From assembly GCA_023389275.1 (NCBI GenBank), contig JAEWEN010000029.1, positions 1 through 41,158 on the forward strand: DNA of 41,158 nt, read 5' to 3'. The notes below the pieces were generated by a model. The model saw nothing but the letters and a program-made list of their open reading frames with translations. It did no database searches and was not told the DNA's origin. Shown here piece after piece: positions 31,975 to 39,806 of this stretch. How positions within the stretch are numbered: the stretch's first letter is position 1; each line of letters opens with the position of its first letter. A program made the position numbers and the translations under genes. Origin of the DNA: Bacillota bacterium (lineage in GTDB: Bacteria > Bacillota > Clostridia > Clostridiales > Caloramatoraceae).

Positions 31975-33600
31975 ATGGAAAAATCCAGTTTTTTTGATGC
32001 AGAATTATTAGGATTTGATGAGAGTAATAATCCCATATATGATAGGGAGTTTAATAGTGCTGATTTCGCAAAGTATTTTAGTAGTTTTATTGGAAATGGT
32101 GTATTTCCTAATCCAGCTACATGCTGCCAAATCACAAGTATAGATAGTAATATGCAAATTACACTTCAAAAAGGTAAAGCATGGATAAATGGTTATTTTT
32201 ATCAGAATACAGACGACTTAAAACTCCAGTTGGATGTAGCCGATGGGGTGCTTCATAGAATAGATAGAGTTGTTTTAAGACTAGACTATCTTAATAGAGA
32301 AATAAAAGCATATATAAAAAAAGGTGAATTTGCAAGTAAACCAGTTGCTCCAACACTTCAAAGAGACTCAGATATGTATGAATTAGGAATTGCAGATATA
32401 AGAGTAAATGCTGGTATTATTAAAATCAACCAATCAGACATAATAGATTTAAGACTTAATAAAGATATTTGTGGGGTTGTTCATGGAACTGTAAACCAAG
32501 TAGATGCATCTGAAATATTTAGACAATACCAAGCTTGGTTTGGTGAAAAAAGTGTAGGGTTTGAGGCAGATTTTAAAGCATTTTTAACAGATTTAAGAAC
32601 TCAACTTGATGGAGATGTAGCAGGAAATTTATTAAATAAAATAATGACAGTAGAGGACAAACTAGCGAACATGGTTACAGGAACACCCTACGCTATAGCT
32701 ACAGGAACAAATAATACTTTTATTGTATCTAGCCCTACTATAAAAGAACTTGTTGAAGGTATGTCTATAACTATAAAGGTACCTGAAGACTTTATTTGGA
32801 ATGGTTCTATGCCTACTTTAAATTGGGACAATAAAGGTGCTAAGCCTATAAAAATGCAAGATGGCAGATTTTTCAAAAGTTTTATAGCTAATGGTATTTA
32901 TACATTTGTTTATGATGGAAGTTGCTTTATATTGCAGGGGAATATAGTAAGTAATGATAAATATATAGTATGTGTTGACCCAGTAAATGGAGATGATACT
33001 AACGATGGAGTATATCCACGTTGTGTAAAAACAATCGGTAAAGGATTAGAGTTACTTCCTAAAATTAGTTCAGCTTATAGAAGATTAGAAGTTTTATCTG
33101 GATCTACTATTAGTGTTGAACCAGATGCACCACAAGTTATCTATACTATTGAAGGATTTATCGGAGGAGAGCTTGATATTTATTTAAATGGTGTCACGCT
33201 AAATAACATATGTTTTGCTTTAAAAAATAATTCAACAGCAATTACTTTTTCTAACGGAACTATAAACTTAACAAGTACCAAGTGGTATCAAACAGCTATA
33301 CAAATATCAAAATGTTCAACTGTTTATATAAGTGGATTAAAAGTAAATGGTGGATATAACGGTATTTACTCTTATTTAACATCATCAATTGTAACAAGTT
33401 CTTGCATATTAAATAATATAACCGGTCAATGTATTACTAGTATACAAACAAATTCATATGTACTCAATACTACTGGTACAGGAAATAATATTGGTTTTAT
33501 AAGCAATGCAAGCGTTTTATTTATGTGTGGTGGTAACACTATAGCAAGTAAGACGAGAACTTTAACTACAAATTCTGGACAAATCTTTGGAACAGCTTAA
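31975..33600 (+). CDS. Baseplate/receptor-binding protein with beta-helix
   Basis: A 541-residue protein. Residues 1-170 (FFDAELLGFDESNNPIYDREFNSADFAKYFSSFIGNGVF, then KGKAWINGYFYQN and LHRIDRVVLRLDY) match the upper-baseplate domain found at the start of many Gram-positive phage fibre proteins. A helical linker covers 180-225. From about residue 325 (YIVCVDPVNGDDTNDGVYPRCVKTIGKGLELLP) the sequence looks like a right-handed beta-helix, a common host-binding or glycan-cleaving fold. Host receptor is unknown. It overlaps the next reading frame's upstream region but not its chosen start. Confidence 0.82.
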   Translation: MEKSSFFDAELLGFDESNNPIYDREFNSADFAKYFSSFIGNGVFPNPATCCQITSIDSNMQITLQKGKAWINGYFYQNTDDLKLQLDVADGVLHRIDRVVLRLDYLNREIKAYIKKGEFASKPVAPTLQRDSDMYELGIADIRVNAGIIKINQSDIIDLRLNKDICGVVHGTVNQVDASEIFRQYQAWFGEKSVGFEADFKAFLTDLRTQLDGDVAGNLLNKIMTVEDKLANMVTGTPYAIATGTNNTFIVSSPTIKELVEGMSITIKVPEDFIWNGSMPTLNWDNKGAKPIKMQDGRFFKSFIANGIYTFVYDGSCFILQGNIVSNDKYIVCVDPVNGDDTNDGVYPRCVKTIGKGLELLPKISSAYRRLEVLSGSTISVEPDAPQVIYTIEGFIGGELDIYLNGVTLNNICFALKNNSTAITFSNGTINLTSTKWYQTAIQISKCSTVYISGLKVNGGYNGIYSYLTSSIVTSSCILNNITGQCITSIQTNSYVLNTTGTGNNIGFISNASVLFMCGGNTIASKTRTLTTNSGQIFGTA

Positions 33601-33613
33601 AAGAGGTGATTAT

Positions 33614-33931
33614 GTGAAAAAACTATATTTTAATAATAAAGATTATATTGCACATGAGGTTGTTAAAACTACTGATAGTATAATAGGGTATGATGAAAAT
33701 AATAATGAAGTATTTGCTTTTGGAGGAGTAAGTGATTTTTCTCTATTTATACTAGAAGATGAACTAGGTAATATTATAGACTACTCATTACCTAAACCGA
33801 CAGAAGAAGAAACAATTAAAGATTTAAAACTAGCTCTAGCTGAATCATTTGAAAAGCAAGAAAGAGATAAGACAGAATTACAATTAGTAATAGCACAGAT
33901 GATTGAAAATGGAGGTACTATAAATGGTTAA
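33614..33931 (+). CDS. Small tail-associated protein, unknown
   Basis: A 105-residue protein. I use GTG 33614, with AAGAGGTGAT just upstream; an in-frame TTG at 33587 lies inside the fibre gene. It has a beta-rich first half (KKLYFNNKDYIAHEVVKTTDSIIGYDENNNEVFAFGG), a proline hinge (PKPTEEE) and a C-terminal helix (TIKDLKLALAESFEKQERDKTELQLVIAQMIENGG). This plan is common for small genes after fibre genes. It overlaps the next start by 8 bases. Confidence 0.75.
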   Translation: MKKLYFNNKDYIAHEVVKTTDSIIGYDENNNEVFAFGGVSDFSLFILEDELGNIIDYSLPKPTEEETIKDLKLALAESFEKQERDKTELQLVIAQMIENGGTING

Positions 33932-34070
33932 TTTATATGCAGATTTAGTTGAAAAAGGTTTAAGAGCTTTAGATGAAAATACAGAAGGAATAGTATTAGT
34001 TCCAGTATTTTTAAGAGAACAGGTGAGAGCAGAAATTAATAGAAGAAAAATGGAAACACCAACAGCATAG
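33924..34070 (+). CDS. Short phage protein, CD1375-like
   Basis: A 48-residue protein starting at ATG 33924 after ATGGAGGTACTATAA. The opening MVNLYADLVEKGLRAL followed by LVPVFLREQVRAEIN resembles the very short CD1375/XkdX-like proteins found after fibre genes in clostridial and bacillus phages (M-x-N-x-Y-x-x-L-I-x-x-G...VP...R-x-x-V). Function is unknown. It is the last gene of the tail operon. Confidence 0.75.
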   Translation: MVNLYADLVEKGLRALDENTEGIVLVPVFLREQVRAEINRRKMETPTA

Positions 34071-34098
34071 TTAGGTGTATTTTTTATGTTTGAAATAT

Positions 34099-34156
34099 TT
34101 GCTTATTACATTATATTACGTATATAATGATTCTATAATAAAATTTATTATAGAAT
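34099..34156 (+). promoter_or_regulatory. Promoter with 27-base palindromic operator
   Basis: A possible promoter TTGCTT (34099-34104), 18 bases, TATAAT (34123-34128). Directly after it lies a perfect palindrome: ATTCTATAATAAA (34130-34142), centre A, TTTATTATAGAAT (34144-34156), covering the likely transcription start. It could be an operator for a dimeric regulator, or a hairpin in the 5' end of the mRNA of the next gene. Confidence 0.55.
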
Positions 34157-34171
34157 TTGGAGGGATAACTT

Positions 34172-34510
34172 ATGAATTTAGAAATATTTGAAGTAAGTGA
34201 GCTTTGTAATATATGTTCAGGCGTACTACATGAGTGTGAAGAAATGTCTAGATATGACTTTATAAGTGAAGATTTACTTGAAAAAGTAGAAGATTTAGGT
34301 GAACAGGAGAATAATTTTTGGAAGGATATTGAAAAAGTAGTTTCGAAAATAGATAAGCCAACAAATTATGATGAGAGTTACTTCGATGATGATGAAGAAG
34401 TTGATTATGATGAATTGTCAGATTTAAACTTTGAAGCAGATGAAAGATACAAAGAAGAGTTAGAAGAATTAGTTTATAAGTACTTAGATAAGTATATAAT
34501 ATGTAAATAA
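34172..34510 (+). CDS. Acidic protein, unknown
   Basis: A 112-residue strongly acidic protein that I do not recognise. It starts at ATG 34172 after TTGGAGGGATAACTT. It contains C-x-x-C (ELCNICSG) and a run of D and E (DESYFDDDEEVDYDELSD), with helical ends. Strong negative charge is seen in DNA mimics and in some antitoxins, but the sequence does not decide. It has a separate promoter with a palindrome and its own terminator, so it is an independently expressed cargo gene between tail and lysis genes. Confidence 0.65.
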   Translation: MNLEIFEVSELCNICSGVLHECEEMSRYDFISEDLLEKVEDLGEQENNFWKDIEKVVSKIDKPTNYDESYFDDDEEVDYDELSDLNFEADERYKEELEELVYKYLDKYIICK

Positions 34511-34615
34511 AATGTAGTTTTTAAAGTGAATTACAGTTTGAAAAACGAAGAAAAATAGAGTAAATAGAAGAGTACGAGAGATAAAATTTATAAAAAATTT
34601 AAGAAGGTGATATTT

Positions 34616-34645
34616 AAAGGTAGGGATTAATTTCTCTACCTTTTG
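34616..34645 (+). terminator. Terminator after the acidic-protein gene
   Basis: AAAGGTAGGGA (34616-34626) pairs with TCTCTACCTTT (34633-34643) with one G-U, followed by TGTGTTT. Confidence 0.8.
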
Positions 34646-34724
34646 TGTTTTAAAAATAATAAGGTAGGATTAGAACATCCTTAAATTATTTATCTTTTAT
34701 ATGGATTATAATAAAAATAAATGT

Positions 34725-34756
34725 TATAATTATCGTACGATATATAATACGATATA
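34725..34756 (+). promoter_or_regulatory. Promoter/operator of the nucleotidyltransferase pair
   Basis: TATAAT at 34725-34730 and 34743-34748 are candidate -10 boxes without a clear -35. Around them lie ATCGTACGAT (palindrome) and two direct copies of TACGATAT spaced by ATAA. Repeated half-sites at a promoter suggest autoregulation. Confidence 0.45.
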
Positions 34757-34798
34757 GTCAGAAATTAATTTTAATAACATATACAATTGGGAGTTTTT

Positions 34799-35317
34799 AT
34801 GAATAATGGAATGGATAAAAATGATATTTTAGAAACTTTAAAGTTTATTGATAAAAAAATAGGTAATAATATAAATAGTAAAAATGAAAATACTATAGTT
34901 GAGATTACTTTAGTTGGAGGATCTGCTATAAGTTTAGGTTATAATTCTCCTAGGTATACTTTCGATATAGATTGTTTACCAATAAATCCGGAAGAGCTTA
35001 ATGAACAGTTTAAAAAAATAGGATTTGATGTGCTTACGTCAACATTTTTATTATTACCAGATGAATACAAAGATAGAAGAAATGAAGTGGATGGATTTGA
35101 AAATATTAAGGTTTATACAATAAGTGCTATAGATTTGATTCTTTCGAAATTATCAAGGGGAAGTTACAAAGATCAAGAAGACTGTAGATGGCTGATTAAA
35201 AATGGTTATGTTACAGTTGAAGAATTAGTTAAAGAATTTTTAGAATGGAAAAAATATTACCCTTTTAATGAGGATAAAGTACAGACTACTTTTGATTTAA
35301 TAGTAGAAGGATTTTAA
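34799..35317 (+). CDS. Nucleotidyltransferase-fold protein, DUF6036/AbiEii-like
   Basis: A 172-residue protein with the nucleotidyltransferase signature ITLVGGSAISLGYNSPRYTFDIDCLP: G-G-S/A, then a D-x-D pair, as in MNT/AbiEii-type and DUF6036 proteins. The C-terminal part (YTISAIDLILSKLSRGSYKDQEDCRWLI) matches the usual K-L-x-R...D-x-x-D segment. Such proteins transfer nucleotides to RNA or protein and often act as toxins in abortive-infection or toxin-antitoxin pairs. I use ATG 34799, after TTGGGAG. The stop is followed by the next gene's ribosome binding site, so the two are coupled. The repeated operator sites upstream fit a self-regulated pair. Confidence 0.72.
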   Translation: MNNGMDKNDILETLKFIDKKIGNNINSKNENTIVEITLVGGSAISLGYNSPRYTFDIDCLPINPEELNEQFKKIGFDVLTSTFLLLPDEYKDRRNEVDGFENIKVYTISAIDLILSKLSRGSYKDQEDCRWLIKNGYVTVEELVKEFLEWKKYYPFNEDKVQTTFDLIVEGF

Positions 35318-35331
35318 TGGAAGGTGATTTT

Positions 35332-35802
35332 ATGTTTGAGGTTACTCTTAGAACGGATGTTAAATTGACTGAGTATGAATACAAAAAAGTGTTTAATGAA
35401 TATGTTAATAGGTATTGTAAAGTTAATTTGGACTCTGAATATAATGGTGTAAAGTTAAGTGAACTTTTACAAAAGTCTTCTGAAGAAAAAAATGAGAGGG
35501 TAAATGTTGTACAATACTTACTATGGTTTTTTGATGAAAATAAGGTAAATTACTATAAAGAAAATGGACTTCAAAACAAAGTTGGAGAAGCACTATGTAT
35601 GCTTGAAGATATGATGGAAGTAGAAAATTACAAAAATGATCCTTTATTAAATCAATTGGTTAATTTATTCAAAGATAAATTTGGATATTTAAAAATAAAT
35701 GTTAAGAATTATACTAATGATATAAAAGTTCAGTTTCAAAAGTTTGTTTGGGATTATTTAGTTAAAGTGAAAATGCAATATGATTTATTTGTATTTAGTT
35801 AA
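35332..35802 (+). CDS. Partner of the nucleotidyltransferase-like gene, unknown
   Basis: A 156-residue protein that I do not recognise. I use ATG 35332, after GGAAGGTGATTTT; an in-frame ATG at 35317 overlaps the previous stop. It is helical and charged, with many aromatic residues (VNVVQYLLWFFDENKVNYYKENG), and has no membrane segment or catalytic motif that I can name. Tight coupling to the nucleotidyltransferase-like gene and a shared terminator suggest it is the partner, perhaps the antitoxin or second subunit. Confidence 0.65.
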   Translation: MFEVTLRTDVKLTEYEYKKVFNEYVNRYCKVNLDSEYNGVKLSELLQKSSEEKNERVNVVQYLLWFFDENKVNYYKENGLQNKVGEALCMLEDMMEVENYKNDPLLNQLVNLFKDKFGYLKINVKNYTNDIKVQFQKFVWDYLVKVKMQYDLFVFS

Positions 35803-35837
35803 ATAATTATACAAAAAGTATTTATATTATAACAATG

Positions 35838-35867
35838 GGATTGTCCAAAAATGGACAGTCCTTTTTT
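35838..35867 (+). terminator. Terminator after the cargo pair
   Basis: GGATTGTCCA (35838-35847) pairs with TGGACAGTCC (35852-35861) with one T-G, followed by six T. A weaker hairpin (ATGGGGTAA/TTACTCCAT) follows near 35892-35915, flanked by two copies of TTTTACAAGAAA. Confidence 0.85.
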
Positions 35868-35949
35868 ATTTTACAAGAAAATATAGATGAGATGGGGTAA
35901 CAATTAATTACTCCATTTAATTATTTTACAAGAAAGGTAGGTGTTTAAG

Positions 35950-36156
35950 TTGGAACAAGTTTTAATAACAGCAGTAGAAGGACAAGGTATTTGGACTATA
36001 TGTGCTGTATGCCTAACTATATATGTACTCAAGACATCAGGAGATAGAGAAGCAAAGTTACATAGTCTTATAGATAAACTAACAGAAAAGTTTAATATTG
36101 TTGAAGATGTAAAAAACGATGTTGAAGATATAAAAAGTAAATTAGATAATAAATAG
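35950..36156 (+). CDS. BhlA/UviB-type holin-like protein
   Basis: A 68-residue membrane protein. One transmembrane segment near the N-terminus (GIWTICAVCLTIYVL), then KTSGDREAKLHSLIDKLTEKFNIVEDVKNDVEDIKSKL, is the exact plan of BhlA/UviB-family holin-like peptides. I use TTG 35950, with AAAGGTAGG upstream; GTG at 35941 overlaps that site. Paired with the amidase downstream, it would control lysis timing. UviB proteins also occur with bacteriocins and toxins in clostridia. Confidence 0.85.
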   Translation: MEQVLITAVEGQGIWTICAVCLTIYVLKTSGDREAKLHSLIDKLTEKFNIVEDVKNDVEDIKSKLDNK

Positions 36157-36192
36157 TCTCATGGTACAGTTTTGTACTATGAGACTATTTAT
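36149..36192 (+). other. 20-bp hairpin between holin and amidase
   Basis: 36149-36168 and 36173-36192 are complementary over 20 bp with one G-U, around GTTT. The stem includes the holin stop codon. It lacks a T tract, though a small GTCG/CGAC hairpin followed by TTTT comes next. Such a strong structure could reduce amidase expression relative to holin or protect mRNA ends. The rest of the 36157-36315 gap holds further short inverted repeats. Confidence 0.7.
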
Positions 36193-36315
36193 GGTCGCAT
36201 TTTACGACTTTTCATATTTAAAATTCTAATAGTTGACTCAGCCCAAAATTGGGTTGATATCCCCCAATCCAACTTTGGCTTTGGGTTAAGTATTTTATAC
36301 GAAGGAGGTAATTTA

Positions 36316-37170
36316 ATGCTACCGATAAATAAACAAATATCTAAATATAATTATTCTAGTGGCAATACTGTAAAATATATAGTGATTCACTATACTGGAA
36401 ATGTAAATGATAAAGCCATAAGCAATGCTAAGTATTTTAGTGTAAAAAGAAATTCATCAGCACATTACTTTGTAGATGATACCTCAATTGTTCAAGTAGT
36501 TGAAGATCATAATAAAAGTTGGCATTGTGGAGATGGTAAAGGAAGATATGATATAAGTAACTCTAACTCAATAGGTATAGAAATGTGTGGAACTAATAAT
36601 GGTAAAATATCAGAAACTACAATAAATAATACTATAGAATTAGTTAAATATCTTATGAAGAAATATAATGTATCAATAGATAAAGTTGTAAGGCACTATG
36701 ACGCCTCTAGAAAAAATTGTCCTAGTGCTTTTTCAGCTAATAATTGGGCAAGATGGTATGACTTTAAAGATAGATTAAAAGAAGATAATAAACAAGAAAT
36801 TAAAAATATAGGAGATGATGATATGATACCAACGGTTAAATTAAGTGCTTGTGCTGACAGTAGAATTAAAGATGCTATGATTCAAGAAATCAAAGGGCTA
36901 CAAAGCTGTGTTGGATTAAATCAAGATGGAGTTGCTACTCAAGAACTATGTACTAAACTTCCTATATTTAAGGGTGGAGAAAGTAAAGGTAGTGCTAGTA
37001 TACTCCAATCTATTTTAATAATAAAAGGTTATTTAAGTAAAAGCAAAGAAAGACCTCCACTTGGTAGAAGTGTCAAATCAGCATTAGATAGATTTAAAAA
37101 AGATAATGGAATTCCAATTACAGATGAGTTAACAAATCCTTTAGTATGGAGGAAGCTCTTAGAATACTAG
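36316..37170 (+). CDS. N-acetylmuramoyl-L-alanine amidase (endolysin)
   Basis: A 284-residue endolysin. The Amidase_2 domain fills about residues 12-145: VKYIVIHYTGN (zinc ligand H25), SAHYFVDD, SIGIEMCG and VVRHYDASRKNCP (H127, C135), the last as zinc ligands. The C-terminal half (ACADSRIKDAMIQEIKGLQSCVGLNQDGVATQEL, then SILIIKGYLSKS...RSVKSALDRFKKDNGI) is a wall-binding region of PG-binding-like plan. I use ATG 36316, after GAAGGAGGTAATTTA; upstream frame continuation crosses hairpins and is not coding. An internal GGAGATGATGATATG site at about 36811-36825 could start a separate binding-domain product, as in some clostridial endolysins. Confidence 0.92.
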   Translation: MLPINKQISKYNYSSGNTVKYIVIHYTGNVNDKAISNAKYFSVKRNSSAHYFVDDTSIVQVVEDHNKSWHCGDGKGRYDISNSNSIGIEMCGTNNGKISETTINNTIELVKYLMKKYNVSIDKVVRHYDASRKNCPSAFSANNWARWYDFKDRLKEDNKQEIKNIGDDDMIPTVKLSACADSRIKDAMIQEIKGLQSCVGLNQDGVATQELCTKLPIFKGGESKGSASILQSILIIKGYLSKSKERPPLGRSVKSALDRFKKDNGIPITDELTNPLVWRKLLEY

Positions 37171-37256
37171 CATCTGGAGTACCAAAACGGTAGTTGAGAT
37201 ATTAATTGATAACAAAAGTGTGTTGAACAAATTTCACTAAAAGGAGATTGATTTAA

Positions 37257-37634
37257 TTGGCTAAAGTGAAAAGTAAATATAATAATAAGAAGATAGAAAA
37301 GTATGGTCGTAAATGGGATTCAAAAATGGAATTAGACTACTATGAGTATTTATTAGAACTAAAAAAAGCAGGTGATGTAATTGATATAGAGTTACAGCCT
37401 GTTTTTTTATTGCAAGATAAGTTTAAATATATGAATAAGACTATAAGAAAAATAGAATATAAGGCAGACTTCAAGGTTACTTATAGTAATGGATCAGTTG
37501 AAGTTATAGATGTTAAAGGAATGGTATTGAATGATTTTAAGCTTAAGTTAAAGTTAGCTAGATGTAAGTATAGAGATACGGTATTTAAATGTATAAGAAA
37601 GTATAAAGGTGAATGGGTAGATTTAGGTATATAA
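37257..37634 (+). CDS. DUF1064 family phage nuclease-like protein
   Basis: A 125-residue protein of the DUF1064 type, with a PD-(D/E)XK-like core: KWDSKMELDYYEYLLELKKAGDVIDIELQPVFLLQ, then KIEYKADFKVTYSNGSVEVIDVKGM. The acidic residues in YKADF and the D-x-K in IDVKG form the expected active site. These proteins are common in Gram-positive phages; a role in recombination or resolvase-like cleavage is suspected but not settled. The start is TTG 37257 with AAAAGGAGATTGA upstream. It stands alone after the lysis genes. Confidence 0.82.
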   Translation: MAKVKSKYNNKKIEKYGRKWDSKMELDYYEYLLELKKAGDVIDIELQPVFLLQDKFKYMNKTIRKIEYKADFKVTYSNGSVEVIDVKGMVLNDFKLKLKLARCKYRDTVFKCIRKYKGEWVDLGI

Positions 37635-38155
37635 ACACATTGTTAATTTGGCAATGAGGTATCTAGAATTTATCCTTTTTTTATTTTTATAGGGAGGGGT
37701 GGTTTTACGATTTTTAATGAAATTGGCTTTAAGGAGATAAAGAGATTAGATACAGACGTTTAAATGAGTTATAATATATATTTTATATAAATCCTGTTAA
37801 GTTGTTATGTTAGTAAAATACCTATAGCATGTTGTAAAAAGTAAATTATGTCTTGTTAGAATAGCACCCATGTCATATTAGACCAATAAGTATAAATTGT
37901 CTATGAGATTATAAAATAAAAATACCCATGTAATATAGCATTACAAAGGTATTATATAATGTAGAAAATGAATATAAATAATTTAAGACATGACAAAAAA
38001 CACTTTTTAATGATTATTTAAAAAAGTGTATAAGAAATAAACCTTACATACTTGACTTTTTTGAAAATTTCTTTAAAATTATATGTAAGATATTTTGGAA
38101 GATATTTTGTTATTGGACTTTCAGTAATTCGCAGTTACTGGAGTCCTTTTTCCAT
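37635..38155. other. Non-coding stretch between late and integration genes
   Basis: About 520 bases without a gene I can support. It holds a hairpin CATTG/CAATG near 37638, an isolated AGGGAGGGGTGG near 37692 that looks like a ribosome binding site without a credible gene, two similar words ACCCATGT[CA]ATAT near 37867 and 37925, a hairpin with TGTAAT/ATTACA inside AATACC/GGTATT near 37921-37953, and a strong terminator at 38115-38152. It may contain promoter or replication-related signals; nothing decides. Confidence 0.6.
38115..38152 (+). terminator. Strong terminator ending rightward transcription
   Basis: GGACT and CAGTAA (38115-38127) pair with TTACTG and AGTCC (38135-38146) with single-base bulges, followed by TTTTT. 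It lies just beyond the end of the leftward winged-helix gene. Confidence 0.85.
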
Positions 38156-38683
38156 TTATGGATTTAAATTAAGTCCCATCATTTCTCTAATTTTATTTGT
38201 ATCATAAGAATACTCATCTTTTTTACAACGTATAATATTGTTAGATTTATTGTTGTTCCAATTATTGGTATTTCTTTTTACTACATTGTTTACTTTTTCT
38301 ATTGCTTTTTTAGCCATAGAATTTATTGAGTTTGAAATTGTGTTATTAGAAGAAGATTCTTCACAATTATCTTCAGTTAATAAGACCATTTCATCGCTGT
38401 TGTTATCCCAAGTGATAGCACATAGAATTTTATACATGTTGGATTTATGACCTCTGTTGTAAATTTCTATATATCCTTTCTCTTTCAATGATTTTAAATA
38501 TCTGCTAACACTTCTTATGCTTCTTCCAAGATACTTCCCAAGTGTTAAAAGAGAAGGGTAGCACGTCATTTTTTTACCATGTTTATGTTTTAAAAGTCCA
38601 ATTAAAGTCATCTTTTCTTGTATAGTTATATCATTAGCTTCAGTTAAGAAGTCTGGAAAGTTTACATATGTTAATCCATTCAT
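38156..38683 (-). CDS. Winged-helix DNA-binding protein
   Basis: A 175-residue protein with an N-terminal winged helix-turn-helix: IQEKMTLIGLLKHKHGKKMTCYPSLLTLGKYLGRSIRSVSRYLKSLKEKGYIEIYNRGHKSNMYKI (about residues 22-88). This HTH_36-like layout is shared with phage replication-initiator N-termini. The C-terminal half is asparagine- and serine-rich and probably disordered. It lies 15 bases downstream of the integrase gene on the same strand, with AATAGGAGGAATAAAAT before its ATG, so it is coexpressed with the integrase. It could act in excision control or as a replication initiator; the only DNA-binding protein of this type seen in the prophage. Confidence 0.72.
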   Translation of the reverse strand: MNGLTYVNFPDFLTEANDITIQEKMTLIGLLKHKHGKKMTCYPSLLTLGKYLGRSIRSVSRYLKSLKEKGYIEIYNRGHKSNMYKILCAITWDNNSDEMVLLTEDNCEESSSNNTISNSINSMAKKAIEKVNNVVKRNTNNWNNNKSNNIIRCKKDEYSYDTNKIREMMGLNLNP

Positions 38684-38698
38684 ATTTTATTCCTCCTA

Positions 38699-39640
38699 TT
38701 ATTTCATTTTAATTTTAGTTTTATATACATCTAAATTATCCAAAGGATTGTACATGTCAAAGTTTTTACTTAAGTCATTAGAGAACATGGTTACATATTT
38801 TTTAACCATTTCCATAGAAGAATGACCAAGCATAGTTTGAAGACTAAATACATCTCCACCTTCTAAAATCCACTTCTTAGCAAATGTATGTCTCCATCTA
38901 TGTATGCCAGTTTTCATAACACCTCTTTTTCGATTATAGTCTCTAAGATTTTGTGATATTGTGCTTTTATCTAGCATACCTCCGTAGGTGTTACAAAATA
39001 ATAAATCATTAGGTTCATTACCTCTGATTTTTAAGTACATATATAATACATGCTTTAAAGTAGAAGAGAGTGGAATAATTTGTTTTCTCCTATTTTTAGT
39101 GTGACTATAGGTTATAGTGTTATCGTTAAAATCAATATCTTTAATTTTTATATTAATTAAGGTAGAAAAACGACACCCTGTAGCTAGAAGAAAGTTGCAC
39201 ATAGCCCAATTTCTATAATCACCAAAAGAGCATTTGTTTTTATTAGGTTGTTTTAATAATAGTTCTAACTCAGCATCCGTATAGGTTTCAATTATTGGAG
39301 TATCTTGCTTTATTAGTGAGATTTCAAATTTATCCATATAATCTAGTTTCATGAAGTAATTGAATATAGCACGAACTCCTCTAAGCATTGAATTTATACT
39401 TACATCTTTTATACCTCTTTGTTTACAATAGAGTATTAAGTCTTCTATTGTAGAAGGATATATTTCTGAGATTAATGTTTTTGGATCTAATACTTTATAG
39501 ATATATCCTTCACAAGTTGACTCATAAAATTTTAGAGTAGCAGGTCTGAGATTTTTAACTTTGCAGTATGTCATAAATTCATCTATACCTTTATCAAGGG
39601 TAATTTTGGATGAAGGTGTTATCTTAATTTTTTTAGCCAT
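38699..39640 (-). CDS. Tyrosine integrase
   Basis: A 313-residue tyrosine recombinase. Catalytic residues are visible: R157 (LATGCRFSTL), K182 (YSHTKNRRK), H247 and R250 (HRWRHTFA), H273 (MLGHSS) and nucleophile Y282 (VKKYV). The core-binding SAM-like domain covers about residues 14-105 (LDKGIDEFMTYCKVKN...). An N-terminal basic strand (AKKIKITPSSKITL) is present but no full arm-binding domain of the Tn916 type. It lies 167 bases inside the right att repeat. Its 5' side carries AAGGAGGTATTAC before the ATG. Confidence 0.95.
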   Translation of the reverse strand: MAKKIKITPSSKITLDKGIDEFMTYCKVKNLRPATLKFYESTCEGYIYKVLDPKTLISEIYPSTIEDLILYCKQRGIKDVSINSMLRGVRAIFNYFMKLDYMDKFEISLIKQDTPIIETYTDAELELLLKQPNKNKCSFGDYRNWAMCNFLLATGCRFSTLINIKIKDIDFNDNTITYSHTKNRRKQIIPLSSTLKHVLYMYLKIRGNEPNDLLFCNTYGGMLDKSTISQNLRDYNRKRGVMKTGIHRWRHTFAKKWILEGGDVFSLQTMLGHSSMEMVKKYVTMFSNDLSKNFDMYNPLDNLDVYKTKIKMK

Positions 39641-39806
39641 AGTAATACCTCCTTAATGAAAATACTTAAAAAAGAGCATAAAAAAACTCATACACAAATT
39701 TTGATATTAAAACCAAAATCGTATATGAGATTGCTTTCTCATTATAGGATATAAAGAGTTTAAGATTATATAATTCAACGATTAAATAAGTATCTATGTA
39801 TTTTGG
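39641..39806. other. Right prophage end with arm-like inverted repeats
   Basis: Contains AAACCAAAATCGTATATG (39710-39727), the inverse of 4112-4129, and a diverged inverted copy facing it, CTCATACACAAATTTTG (39688-39704). Together these form an imperfect stem CTCATA...TATGAG. In the circular phage they would flank attP on the integrase side. No gene is supported. Confidence 0.6.

Noticed and set aside
36172..36315. N-terminal extension of the amidase
   Set aside because: The upstream frame crosses strong hairpins, has no ribosome binding site at its start and has no family similarity. ATG 36316 has a strong GGAGG.
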